64,000 nt of DNA from Runella aurantiaca. Lineage in GTDB: Bacteria; Bacteroidota; Bacteroidia; Cytophagales; Spirosomataceae. The stretch is from NCBI RefSeq assembly GCF_003339505.1, contig NZ_QPIW01000031.1, forward strand, positions 16,868 to 80,867, given 5' to 3'. Of this stretch, positions 46,641-54,814 are shown in pieces (position 1 is the stretch's first letter; each line of letters opens with the position of its first letter). Both the position numbers and the translations under genes were made by a program. The notes under the pieces were generated by a model, which worked only from the letters and a program-made list of their open reading frames with translations, searched no databases and was not told the origin of the DNA.

Positions 46641-46643
46641 AGA
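46580..46643 (+). repeat. 64-bp direct repeat, copy A (3' end of the M1 gene)
   Basis: Encodes YNKLIDRISDDNVTTVEGL and the stop. Identical to 47393-47456 at 61 of 64 positions; all three differences are synonymous third-position changes. Confidence 0.95.
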
Positions 46644-46652
46644 TAGAAAAAA

Positions 46653-46693
46653 ACGGCGAGTTAGGTTCCATACAGGACTACTCGCCGTCCTGT
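46653..46693 (+). terminator. Hairpin with overlapping second stem after the M1 gene
   Basis: Stem 1 ACGGCGAGT (46653-46661) / ACTCGCCGT (46680-46688). The loop segment ACAGGAC (46672-46678) pairs with GTCCTGT (46687-46693), so the two helices compete or form a pseudoknot. Followed by TTTTCT. Likely the transcription terminator. Confidence 0.65.
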
Positions 46694-46734
46694 TTTCTAA
46701 TCTTTAAATTTGTTTTTATTTTTGTCAAAACTTT

Positions 46735-47351
46735 ATGAGAGATGAAATCAGAGATATCCTTTCAAGAATTGGAGAAGTTACAGATAGAAATCTTATCCAA
46801 ACAGCCTTGCTTTACCTTAGCACAAGCGAAAGCACAGGTAGAACGACTCAAAAAACAGAACTCTTCAGTAAAAAAGACGAGGTAAAGTTATTGTCTCTTT
46901 TTTCTACTCAATACGATTACTGGCATTCATTAATTGATGATAATCAGTACATTGGCGAAGGAGCAGAGCAGCAAGTTTTTCTCAATAATGATGGCAAGAG
47001 CGTCACCCAAATTAATGATGCCATTTTTTACGAAAGTTGGAAAGAATATTTTATTAGCCTACTTATTCACAATTTTTTATTCCCGAGTACCCATTACGAA
47101 CTGCTTGGTTTTTATCTTAAAGACAACAATTTTTATTCAGTTGTCAAACAGTCATTTATAGAATCTACACAGCCTACTGACTTAGATGAACTGAGGAAAT
47201 TCTTAGAACGAAACGGTTTTAAACACAAGAGAAATAACGATTATTATCATCCTGAATGGGGTATTATTTTGAAGATTTACACGACGAAAATGTCTTGACC
47301 AACCATGGTGTTTTTTTCTTTATAGACACGGTTATTTATCTCTTACCCTAA
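46735..47351 (+). pseudogene. Polyvalent-protein-type kinase gene, frameshifted before the catalytic loop
   Basis: The unshifted frame gives 187 residues ending at 47298: IGEGAEQQVFLNNDGK (Gly-rich loop equivalent), NDAIFYESWKEYF, LLIHNFLFPSTHYELLGFYL and RNNDYYHPEWGIIL. These match the serine/threonine/tyrosine kinase domain described in polyvalent proteins of phages and conjugative elements. At the T-run 47267-47270 the frame breaks; reading -1 restores EDLHDENVLTNHG and FFFIDTVIYL with stop 47349-47351, the expected catalytic and metal-binding segments. The conceptual intact gene is therefore missing one T. It lies between two copies of the M1 gene tail. Confidence 0.75.
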
Positions 47352-47392
47352 TCATTTTGATATGCTATCTAATCCGAACATTTCAAAGGCGG

Positions 47393-47456
47393 TTACAACA
47401 AACTCATCGACCGTATTTCCGATGATAATGTGACGACGGTGGAGGGGTTGTAGAGA
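47393..47456 (+). repeat. 64-bp direct repeat, copy B (orphan M1 gene tail)
   Basis: A second copy of the M1 gene's last 19 codons and stop, 813 bp downstream of copy A, with no gene body upstream. Differences are CGA/CGT, TCG/TCC and AAC/AAT, all silent. A few upstream bases (TTCAAAGGCGG) also resemble the parent. Interpreted as a remnant of a diverged paralog or recombination scar. Confidence 0.9.
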
Positions 47457-47544
47457 GGAGGCATCCCCTGCGGGAAGCCCCATAAAATTTCACTCGTTTA
47501 TAAATGCCCATGCTTTAAATTCTTGCAAAAGTGTTGTCGGGTTT

Positions 47545-47582
47545 CAACGTGCCGTCGGGTTTGAGAATCCGACGGCACGTTG
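47545..47582 (-). terminator. Terminator below the DUF418 gene
   Basis: A perfect 14-bp stem CAACGTGCCGTCGG (47545-47558) / CCGACGGCACGTTG (47569-47582), 3 bp beyond the DUF418 stop on the minus strand. The following U-tract is weak. Confidence 0.65.
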
Positions 47583-47585
47583 AGT

Positions 47586-48806
47586 TTAAAATTCAGCGAC
47601 CAAATCGCCGCGTTTTAATGGCTGCCAACGCAAGTACGTAAGCGAACGCCACAGCCACTCGACTGGCCCGTAGGTGTAGTTTGAAAGCCACCAACGGCTA
47701 AAAATAATCTGCACAACAAAGACAGGAATCGTCATGAGTAAGCAAATCCAAGGATTTACCTCGCCTATGAGGTTGAAACCTACTCCGTAAAAAAGAATTA
47801 TCCCAATCAGGGTCTGACTTAAATACGAGGTAAGAGCCATTTTACCGATAACCGAAAAATTTTGCAACGCCCCCTGCCAACTTTTCTTTTGCAACAAAAG
47901 CGTCACGCCAACGATGTAGAAAATCGTCAACAACATACAATGGACATCATATAACGCGCTCATCAGGAGGTTAAACCACGGTTTTGGTTCGCCATTGCCA
48001 AAGAAAATTCCCAACGGAACCGCCACTGCAATAATACCCAACGTGGCAAAGCCGCTGATTTTAAGCCATTTTTTAAAAAACATTCGGTGTTCCTCCCATT
48101 TGGCAAACCATTTGCGCCGCCCCGCCAACAAACCCAACAGAAAATAGCCAAGCGTAATATAAATACGGCCGCTGTCAAACTGAAAGTCAAATTTATCGGC
48201 AATGGCGGGCACGTTGGCCGTGATGAGTTCACGGTAATCGCCCTTTTTTACGGTATCCCAATACGACTTATTTTTTTGTTCATTTTGTTTTTGTTGCTGT
48301 GCCGTCGGTGGCGGGGTTGGGTAGAAAAACCGGTACCCATCACGGATGCGAATCGGCAGGTTAAGAATCAGCAATAACGATGCAATAATCAGCACCTTGT
48401 CGGAAGCGTTGCGAAACAAAATCATGACCAAACCTACGACAAAATAAATGCTCAGGATGTCGCCTCGCCAATGCAGGCTGTGCGCCAAGCCAATCAATCC
48501 CAAAATAAACAAACGCCACACAAACCGCCCGATGGTAAAGCTTTTGCTCTCCATTTGCAGCGCAAAACTTAATCCGAAAAGAAAGGAAAAAAAGGTGTAA
48601 AATTTCCCCGAAACAAAAATCCCTTCGAAGGCCCCCGCGATTTGAAAACCGATGTCGTTGGTATATTTCTGAAAAATATCGTCGGGAGTCGGCCCTGCGT
48701 TGAACCAATACGTAATATGGGCAATGAGAATTCCTAAAAGGGCAAACCCTCGCAGACCGTCAATGAGTAAAATGCGCTCCTTGGGAGCAATGGCTGTTGT
48801 TTTCAT
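47586..48806 (-). CDS. DUF418 multi-pass membrane protein
   Basis: A 406-residue protein starting at MKTTAIAPKERI; the upstream 17 codons in frame are not supported. DUF418 opening ERILLIDGLRGFALLGIL, about eight to ten membrane helices, and the C-terminal family block (FSVIGKMALTSYLSQTLIG, WWLSNYTYGPVEWLWRSLTY). Related to acyltransferase-like YeiB proteins; function unknown. Confidence 0.9.
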   Translation of the reverse strand: MKTTAIAPKERILLIDGLRGFALLGILIAHITYWFNAGPTPDDIFQKYTNDIGFQIAGAFEGIFVSGKFYTFFSFLFGLSFALQMESKSFTIGRFVWRLFILGLIGLAHSLHWRGDILSIYFVVGLVMILFRNASDKVLIIASLLLILNLPIRIRDGYRFFYPTPPPTAQQQKQNEQKNKSYWDTVKKGDYRELITANVPAIADKFDFQFDSGRIYITLGYFLLGLLAGRRKWFAKWEEHRMFFKKWLKISGFATLGIIAVAVPLGIFFGNGEPKPWFNLLMSALYDVHCMLLTIFYIVGVTLLLQKKSWQGALQNFSVIGKMALTSYLSQTLIGIILFYGVGFNLIGEVNPWICLLMTIPVFVVQIIFSRWWLSNYTYGPVEWLWRSLTYLRWQPLKRGDLVAEF

Positions 48807-48969
48807 AAAATTTGTGTTAATGGCTTGTATAGTAGGCAAAAGACATTTTAACAGCACTTCTCCCCTACGGACTTATGGAATAATTGCAACGCCTTTTTTG
48901 AAGCACAATTCGGTTGCATCAACGGCTTTTTAGTAAGTTGCAGGCAAATTATATCAAACATTCCTAAAC

Positions 48970-49896
48970 ATGTTAAAACTTGGATTTGTAAGCGCCATTT
49001 TAGCCGATTTTGGCTATGAACACGTTATTGATTTTGCCGCAAATCACGGATTCTCTTGCGTTGAAATGATGTGCTGGCCCACCAACAACGCCGACGCCCG
49101 GCGCTATGCGGGTGTCACACACATTGATACTGACCGCGTACTCACCGATACCATTTACGCCCACAACCTCATTCATTTTGCCAAAGAAAAACAGATAACC
49201 ATTTCAGCGTTAGGCTATTACCCCAACCCTTTGGACCCCGATACCGAAAAAGCCGTTTTTTACCGCGAACACATCAAGCAATTAATCAAAGCCGCCGCGA
49301 AGCTTGGCTTACATAACGTCAATACGTTTATCGGCCGCGACCCGTCCAAAAGCATTACCGAAAACCTGAAAACGTTTGGTAAAGTATGGCCCGAAATTAT
49401 TCAGGTAGCCGAAGCCCACAACGTCAAAATCGGCATCGAAAACTGCCCCATGTTTTTTACGGACGACGAGTGGCCCGGCGGCAAAAACTTGGCTACTACG
49501 CCCGCCGTGTGGGACCGCATGTTTGAAATCATCCCCAGCCCTATTTTGGGTTTGAATTACGACCCGTCGCACATGATTTGGCAGATGATGGACGAAGCAA
49601 AACCCATTTATGATTACAAAGACCGCCTGCACCATATCCACCTCAAAGACGCCAAACTCTACAAAGAAAAGCTCGACCGTGTGGGCATTATGGCCAATCC
49701 GCTTGAGTACCACAGCCCAAAACTCCCCGGCTTGGGCGATGTAAACTGGCGTAAATTCTTCGCGGCCCTGACCGATGTACGCTACCGAGGCCCCGTATGT
49801 ATTGAAGTCGAAGACAAAGCCTACGAAGGGAGCATTGACGACGTAAAAGAGGCGATTTTGACCAGTAGGAACTATTTGCGTCAGTTTTTAGGGTAG
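48970..49896 (+). CDS. Sugar phosphate isomerase/epimerase-type TIM barrel
   Basis: A 308-residue AP-endonuclease-2-fold TIM barrel (IolE/xylose-isomerase-like). Metal ligands are visible in order: Glu in VKIGIENCPMFF, Asp/His in GLNYDPSHMIW, His in LHHIHLKDA, and Glu in PVCIEVEDKAYEG. Such enzymes isomerise, epimerise or dehydrate sugars or inositols. A terminator (49919-49957) follows directly, so it is likely monocistronic. Substrate unknown. Confidence 0.9.
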   Translation: MLKLGFVSAILADFGYEHVIDFAANHGFSCVEMMCWPTNNADARRYAGVTHIDTDRVLTDTIYAHNLIHFAKEKQITISALGYYPNPLDPDTEKAVFYREHIKQLIKAAAKLGLHNVNTFIGRDPSKSITENLKTFGKVWPEIIQVAEAHNVKIGIENCPMFFTDDEWPGGKNLATTPAVWDRMFEIIPSPILGLNYDPSHMIWQMMDEAKPIYDYKDRLHHIHLKDAKLYKEKLDRVGIMANPLEYHSPKLPGLGDVNWRKFFAALTDVRYRGPVCIEVEDKAYEGSIDDVKEAILTSRNYLRQFLG

Positions 49897-49918
49897 CAGA
49901 AATCGCCCATGGCAAGCA

Positions 49919-49957
49919 ACTTTCCGAAAGATGTACTACCTTTCGGAAAGTTTTTTT
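49919..49957 (+). terminator. Terminator after the isomerase gene
   Basis: A perfect 12-bp stem ACTTTCCGAAAG (49919-49930) / CTTTCGGAAAGT (49940-49951) followed by a run of seven Ts. It lies inside what would be the first codons of a longer radical SAM frame and therefore argues for the later start at 49975. Confidence 0.9.
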
Positions 49958-49974
49958 ATTTCCACTCCTCGCAA

Positions 49975-50997
49975 ATGAACGGAAACCTAAACGATGGGCT
50001 CAATTTCTTGTCCAAACTATCCCGCAAGCGGATCTGGAATGCCCTGAAGGTGATTTATAGTTTTTACGAATCCAAATGGACGGGCAAAGCCACCCAACGC
50101 GGCTTACCGATGAGCATTTCTTTTGAGCCCACCACGAGCTGCAATCTTCGCTGCCCAGAGTGCCCCAGTGGCCTGCGGTCTTTTACCCGGCCAACGGGAA
50201 TGTTGGAAGATGGGTTATTCAAAAAGACCATCGACGAGCTTTCGGATACGCTTTTGTACCTCATTTTTTATTTTCAGGGAGAACCTTACCTGCACCCCAA
50301 ATTTTTGGAATTGGTTAAATATGCCTCCAAAAAAGGCATCTACACCGCCACCTCCACCAACGCCCATTATCTCAACGACGCCACCGCCCGCCGCACCGTG
50401 GAAAGTGGCCTCGACCGCCTTATTGTGTCAATAGATGGTACTACGCAGGATGTGTACGAACAATACCGCGTAGGCGGAAAACTGGAAAAAGTGTTGGACG
50501 GAACCCGCAACATCCTGAAATGGAAACGCGAACTGAAGTCAAAAACGCCGCACGTCGTTTTTCAGTTTTTGGTGGTACAACCCAACGAACACCAAATCGA
50601 AGACGTAAAACGATTGGCCGACGAGCTGGGCGTGGATGAATTAGGACTTAAAACCGCCCAAATTTACGATTATGAACACGGTGACCCGCTGATTCCGACC
50701 ATTGATAAATACTCCCGTTATTCGCAAAAACCCGATGGCACGTATCAAATCAAAAACGGGTTGGACGGACATTGTTGGAAAATGTGGCACTCGTGCGTCA
50801 TTACGTGGGACGGCAAGGTGGTTCCGTGCTGTTTTGACAAAGACGCGCATTACCGCTTGGGCGATGTGTCGGAAACGACATTCAAAAATCTTTGGCAAAG
50901 CGATGCTTACCGTCAGTTTCGCCAAACCCTGATTCGGTCACGCTCGGAGATTGAAATGTGCAAAAACTGCACCGAAGGTACGCAGGTGTGGGCGTGA
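49975..50997 (+). CDS. Radical SAM protein with SPASM domain
   Basis: A 340-residue protein. Cluster motif CNLRCPEC (CxxxCxxC) follows SISFEPTTS; the SPASM region has C-rich segments CWKMWHSCVITWDGK, VVPCCFDKDAHYRLGD and EMCKNC, binding auxiliary clusters. ATG 49975 (MNGNLNDGLNFL) is chosen because a terminator occupies the first 22 codons of the alternative frame from 49909. SPASM enzymes modify peptides or act on carbohydrates and cofactors. No precursor peptide is evident nearby. Confidence 0.9.
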   Translation: MNGNLNDGLNFLSKLSRKRIWNALKVIYSFYESKWTGKATQRGLPMSISFEPTTSCNLRCPECPSGLRSFTRPTGMLEDGLFKKTIDELSDTLLYLIFYFQGEPYLHPKFLELVKYASKKGIYTATSTNAHYLNDATARRTVESGLDRLIVSIDGTTQDVYEQYRVGGKLEKVLDGTRNILKWKRELKSKTPHVVFQFLVVQPNEHQIEDVKRLADELGVDELGLKTAQIYDYEHGDPLIPTIDKYSRYSQKPDGTYQIKNGLDGHCWKMWHSCVITWDGKVVPCCFDKDAHYRLGDVSETTFKNLWQSDAYRQFRQTLIRSRSEIEMCKNCTEGTQVWA

Positions 50998-51032
50998 TTT
51001 ATTGGGAGTAGGGAGTGAAAATAGCACTCCAA

Positions 51033-51078
51033 AATGCAAAGAGGCTGCTTTACTTCCGTAAAACAGCCTCTTTGCATT
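51033..51078. terminator. Bidirectional terminator
   Basis: A 15-bp stem AATGCAAAGAGGCTG (51033-51047) / CAGCCTCTTTGCATT (51064-51078), extended by TTTAC-TTCC-GTAAA, between convergent genes. Confidence 0.85.
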
Positions 51079-51096
51079 AAAGTATCATTGCCGAAA

Positions 51097-51942
51097 CTAT
51101 GGCGCTTGCAAGGTGCAATATTGCAAATCCAAGTGAATCACATAAAACGCCTGAGGAGCAATCGACCCCGTTAAACTTGTGCCTTTGTAGCTCGAAGGCC
51201 CTGAAAACAGGCCAGCTGCGGGTCGGCTGGCAGGAAGAGTAATATAACCCTGAATTTTTACCGATTCGGTTGTTCCATCTTTCAATGACCAGCCTGGCGC
51301 CAAACTGATGGTATAGTTGCCCGCAGCATCAATCGTTACCGTACCCGCTACTTTGGTTTGACCCGCGTAAATGGTTTTCACGCCCGAGCCTGCGGGGTAA
51401 TAATACCACCAAGCTTTACCAGCCCCTTTGTCTGTTCCGCCAAAACCTGTATCGTAGGTATAAGTACAAACTGGCGGCGGCGGGCAAAGTGTAACGATAC
51501 TATATGACAAGTCCTCTATTACAATAGGTGGACCGCCCGCTCCGATAACGGTCAGGTCAGTGAGCAGTTTGTCGCAAGCCTGCAATGTGCCGATGGGCTT
51601 GGTAAACTCATAAACATTTTGATTATCGCCACCCTCTTTCACGCCATCCACTTCCAAATTTCCAATTTGGTCGTCATTGTTGGCGTCGGGGTCTAAACGA
51701 TACACTTTGAAGTAAACAGTTGTAGCGTCATTCCAAACGTCTACTTTGACACCTCTATCGTACTCATAAATAACCTTATCTTCATCACTGTACTCTTCTA
51801 CGCAATCACAATCTCCTTCTTCTCTCAGCGCACTGTGAGAGGGAGTTGTTGAGGGTGCAGAGGCATCTAATACCTCTTTTTGACATGCGACAAACATGCT
51901 GCCGACCAAGGCCAGCAAGCATACTAAACGGATTGTTTTCAT
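51097..51942 (-). CDS. Putative lipoprotein, function unknown
   Basis: A 281-residue protein with a type II signal peptide (MKTIRLVCLLALVGSMFVAC, lipobox Cys20). An acidic segment EEGDCDCVEEYSDEDKVIYE follows, then beta-rich sequence with CPPPPVCTYTYDTGFGGTDK and a C-terminal GSIAPQAFYVIHLDLQYC. Paired cysteines suggest disulphides in the periplasm or at the surface. A near-consensus promoter lies at 52040-52070. Not recognised beyond this. Confidence 0.8.
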   Translation of the reverse strand: MKTIRLVCLLALVGSMFVACQKEVLDASAPSTTPSHSALREEGDCDCVEEYSDEDKVIYEYDRGVKVDVWNDATTVYFKVYRLDPDANNDDQIGNLEVDGVKEGGDNQNVYEFTKPIGTLQACDKLLTDLTVIGAGGPPIVIEDLSYSIVTLCPPPPVCTYTYDTGFGGTDKGAGKAWWYYYPAGSGVKTIYAGQTKVAGTVTIDAAGNYTISLAPGWSLKDGTTESVKIQGYITLPASRPAAGLFSGPSSYKGTSLTGSIAPQAFYVIHLDLQYCTLQAP

Positions 51943-52521
51943 TTTAGGTAAAGTTGGTTTTAAGGATTAAGAACAGTTACTGAATGATGCGGCACAGCTG
52001 GGTTTTCTCTCCTCAAATACGCCACATATTACACTAATATAAATGTACACAATACGCTATTTTGTACAAATAAATATACCTATAATTCAAATAAAAGTTA
52101 TCAAATGGTCATTTTTTTATTATATACAGAAAATAAAACCATAATAGACCATTTTTTGCATTCCAAAAATAAATTTCATTACACAGTATAAACTTTCCAT
52201 TCCATTCAGACACGGAAGTCAATCGACATTCATCATAGTCAGTCCTGAACGGCCTTGTATAAACGAAGTGATCTATCAATAAAAAAAAGGTTATTACGAC
52301 AACAGGTACAAAAAGTCGTTTCCGAAGTAGTTTTTAGTAGTATTATTGTGCAGGATTTTGGTACAATTCCGCTTTAACAGCAAGAATAACGATTACCCCG
52401 CCCATGATGCAGAGTAATCAACAGGTCATCGTTCGATTGACCATGAACTAAAGAGTAGAATTGTATTATAAATCCGCTTATGACCGTTATTATTCTCTTC
52501 AAATAAATCTTTTTTAATCAA
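51943..52521. other. 579-bp gene-free region
   Basis: AT-rich and gene-free, between divergent genes. It holds the lipoprotein promoter (52040-52070) and presumably the SDR/FucP promoter, which I could not fix. No convincing small reading frame or structured RNA seen. Confidence 0.7.
52040..52070 (-). promoter_or_regulatory. Promoter of the lipoprotein gene
   Basis: Minus strand TTTG, exactly 19 bp, TACATTTA: one mismatch in the last base of the -7 box. It predicts a leader of about 90 nt before the start codon at 51942. Confidence 0.7.
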
Positions 52522-53313
52522 GTGAATCTGAACCTTAGAGAAAAAGTAATCATTGTGACGGGTGGAGCCAAAGGAATCGGCGAAGCCATTGCTCGCACTT
52601 TAGCCGTTGAAGAAGCCATTCCCGTCATTATCGGACGCAGCGCGGCAGACAATCAGGCTGTAATCGAAAAAATCGAAGCCCTCGGCGGCATTGCTTACGG
52701 CATCGAGGCCGAACTCACCAACCCCGCTGAGTGCGAGAAAGCCATTCGCCTCACGGTAGAGCGCTTTGGACGCATTGACGGATTGGTCAACAACGCGGGC
52801 GTCAACGACGGCGTAGGACTCGAAAACGGCAGCTATGAAGCCTTTATGGCATCGTTGCACAAAAATGTGGTACATTATTATCTCCTTGCCCAACACGCCC
52901 TGCCGTACCTCATCAAAACCAAAGGCCCGATTGTGAACATCAGCTCCAAAGTAGCCGAAACGGGACAGGGAAATACCTCGGCCTACGCAGCCTCCAACGG
53001 TGCCCGCAACGCCCTGACGCGTGAATGGGCCGTGGAATTGCTCAAATACGGCATCCGAGTCAACGCCGTGATTGTGGCCGAGTCGTGGACGCCATTGTAT
53101 GAAAAATGGATTCAAACCCTGCCCAATCCCGAAGAAACCCTCAACGAAATCAACAGTCGGATTCCGCTCGGCAACCGCATGACCACCACCGACGAGATTG
53201 CGCACGCCGTAGTATTTTTGCTTTCCAACAAATCAAGCCACACCACGGGGCAGTTGATTCACGTGGACGGTGGCTATGTGCATCTGGACCGGTCAGTAAG
53301 CAGTTTGCAGTAA
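52522..53313 (+). CDS. SDR family oxidoreductase, probable L-fucose dehydrogenase group
   Basis: A 263-residue short-chain dehydrogenase starting with GTG (MNLNLREKVIIVTGGAKGIG). Cofactor loop TGGAKGIG, NNAG at 90-93, Ser141/142, Tyr155 in NTSAYAASNGARNAL. The residue four after the catalytic Tyr is Asn159 (codon AAC), where SDRs carry Lys. The segment REWAVELLKYGIRVNAV and AESWTPLYEKW resemble L-fucose dehydrogenases, and the next gene is a FucP-type importer. The last six residues (SVSSLQ) are encoded by a repeat. Function is therefore likely but the Asn needs explaining. Confidence 0.82.
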   Translation: MNLNLREKVIIVTGGAKGIGEAIARTLAVEEAIPVIIGRSAADNQAVIEKIEALGGIAYGIEAELTNPAECEKAIRLTVERFGRIDGLVNNAGVNDGVGLENGSYEAFMASLHKNVVHYYLLAQHALPYLIKTKGPIVNISSKVAETGQGNTSAYAASNGARNALTREWAVELLKYGIRVNAVIVAESWTPLYEKWIQTLPNPEETLNEINSRIPLGNRMTTTDEIAHAVVFLLSNKSSHTTGQLIHVDGGYVHLDRSVSSLQ

Positions 53314-53385
53314 GCAGTTTTGTGATTTTGTGATTTTGCAGTTTTACAATTCGCGGTTTTGCAGTTTTGCGGTTTTACAGTTTTG
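53294..53385 (+). repeat. Degenerate tandem repeats at the SDR 3' end
   Basis: Two 14-bp units (CAGTAAGCAGTTTG, then CAGTAAGCAGTTTT; 53294-53321) continue into 8-bp units of pattern RNRRTTTT (GTGATTTT twice, GCAGTTTT twice, GCGGTTTT twice, ACAGTTTT). They encode the SDR C-terminus and its stop, then fill the gap to the fucose importer gene. Confidence 0.8.
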
Positions 53386-53450
53386 ATCTAAGCTGAGTAA
53401 CAAAATCAATCCTTCAATTAATATTCCTGAACCCTTTACTAACATTATTA

Positions 53451-54668
53451 ATGAAAAAAGCCCCTTTACTAACCTCCAAATACGTCCCAACCTACGTTTT
53501 CGTGACGAGCCTTTTCTTACTGTGGGGGATTGCCATCACGATGGGAGATTTGTTAAACCGTCGTTTTCAAACCGTTTTGAATGTATCGCTGGCCGATTCG
53601 GGTTTGGTCCAATTTTCCATTTTCGGAGCTTATTTTGTCATGGGTATTCCCGCGGGGATGTTCATGAAAAAATACGGCTACAAAAACGGCGTTATTTTAG
53701 GCTTGGCGCTGTACGCCATCGGGGCTTTTATGTTTTATCCCGCCGCCGAAGCCCAATCTTTTGATTTCTTTCGGTTGGCCCTATTTATTCTGGCCTGTGG
53801 TTTAGCCACGCTCGAAACCGTTGCTCACCCTTTTTCGGCCGCTCTTGGCCATGAAGATACCTCTGAGCAACGCATCAACCTTTCACAAACCTTCAACGGG
53901 GTAGGCGCCATCATTGGGCCAGTGTTGGGTTCATTCATCATCTTACGTAATGTTCCCACGGGCGACGTAACCGTCGATTTAGCGCCCGTCAAATACCTTT
54001 ACATTGCCATTGGTCTAGTAGTTACCACCGTGGCAGTGGCTTTCTCATTCATCAAAGTACCGCCCCTTACGTCTGAGAGTTCAGAAGACGAAGGCGGTAG
54101 CGTTGGTCCCAAAAAAGGGCTATTCCAACATCGTCACTTTATTTGGGCAGCCATTGCGCAGTTTTTCAACGTGGCAGCCCAAGGCGCTACGTGGGCTTTC
54201 TTCATCAACTATGCCGTCAAATACATCCCTGACATGACCGACGAAAAGGCGGGGTATTATTTCTCTTTCAGCATGGTACTTTTGTTGGCAGGCCGTGCGG
54301 TGGGTACGTTTTTGATGCGGTTTATTAAGCCCAACATTTTGTTGGCCATTTTTGCCGGAGCCAATATTGTGATGTGTTTAATTATCTCTCAAACTTGGGG
54401 ATGGGCATCGTTTATTGCCCTGATGATGCTCAATTTCTTTATGAGTATCATGTTTCCAACCATCTTCGGGTTGGGGTTACGCAACTTGGGCGAGCACAAG
54501 CAGCGCGCCTCTTCGTTTATCGTGATGGGCGTAGTAGGTGGCGCGGTTTTCCCTCCTATTATGGGAAAAGTCGCCGACATTGACGTGGCGCAATCTTACC
54601 TCACCCCGATTATCTGTTACGCCGTGATTTTGTTGTTTGGTTTGGTTTTCTCTAAGCCGAAGAATTAA
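53451..54668 (+). CDS. fucP: FucP-type sugar:H+ symporter (MFS)
   Basis: A 405-residue major facilitator with about 12 helices. Family-typical stretches: TSLFLLWGIAITMGDLLNRR, SIFGAYFVMGIPAGMFMKKY and GLATLETVAHPFSAALGHED, followed by LSQTFNGVGAIIGPVLGS. Matches L-fucose permeases; other deoxyhexoses are possible. The preceding SDR and the following alcohol dehydrogenase fit an L-fucose oxidation or fermentation route. fucI/fucK are not in the window. Confidence 0.87.
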   Translation: MKKAPLLTSKYVPTYVFVTSLFLLWGIAITMGDLLNRRFQTVLNVSLADSGLVQFSIFGAYFVMGIPAGMFMKKYGYKNGVILGLALYAIGAFMFYPAAEAQSFDFFRLALFILACGLATLETVAHPFSAALGHEDTSEQRINLSQTFNGVGAIIGPVLGSFIILRNVPTGDVTVDLAPVKYLYIAIGLVVTTVAVAFSFIKVPPLTSESSEDEGGSVGPKKGLFQHRHFIWAAIAQFFNVAAQGATWAFFINYAVKYIPDMTDEKAGYYFSFSMVLLLAGRAVGTFLMRFIKPNILLAIFAGANIVMCLIISQTWGWASFIALMMLNFFMSIMFPTIFGLGLRNLGEHKQRASSFIVMGVVGGAVFPPIMGKVADIDVAQSYLTPIICYAVILLFGLVFSKPKN

Positions 54669-54708
54669 TTACAAGTATCTGTTATTTATTTTTATCTGTC
54701 CAATAGAA

Positions 54709-54757
54709 AATTATTCATGTAATTTGAATTTTTAATGTTCAAATTACATGAATAATT
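54709..54757. terminator. AT-rich 20-bp perfect hairpin between convergent genes
   Basis: Arms 54709-54728 and 54738-54757 are perfect inverse complements (AATTATTCATGTAATTTGAA), loop of 9 nt. Nearby CTGTC and GACAG could extend it. It probably terminates both convergent genes, although it lacks the usual GC content. Confidence 0.65.
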
Positions 54758-54814
54758 AAGACAGGCAGGCTATTTTAATGGCCTATCTTATTCTTCACTT
54801 AAAATACAGTTTTT

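Noticed and set aside
46580..47456. attL/attR of an integrated element
   Set aside because: No integrase gene is present, and the three differences are all silent codon changes, which fits a paralog remnant better than an att core; not fully excluded.
49909..49974. Longer start for the radical SAM gene
   Set aside because: A 12-bp perfect hairpin with a T7 run (49919-49957) occupies these codons; ATG 49975 gives a normal protein.
52440..52521. Short reading frames in the 579-bp gap
   Set aside because: Candidates are 15 codons or fewer with no start context, so they are not supported as genes.
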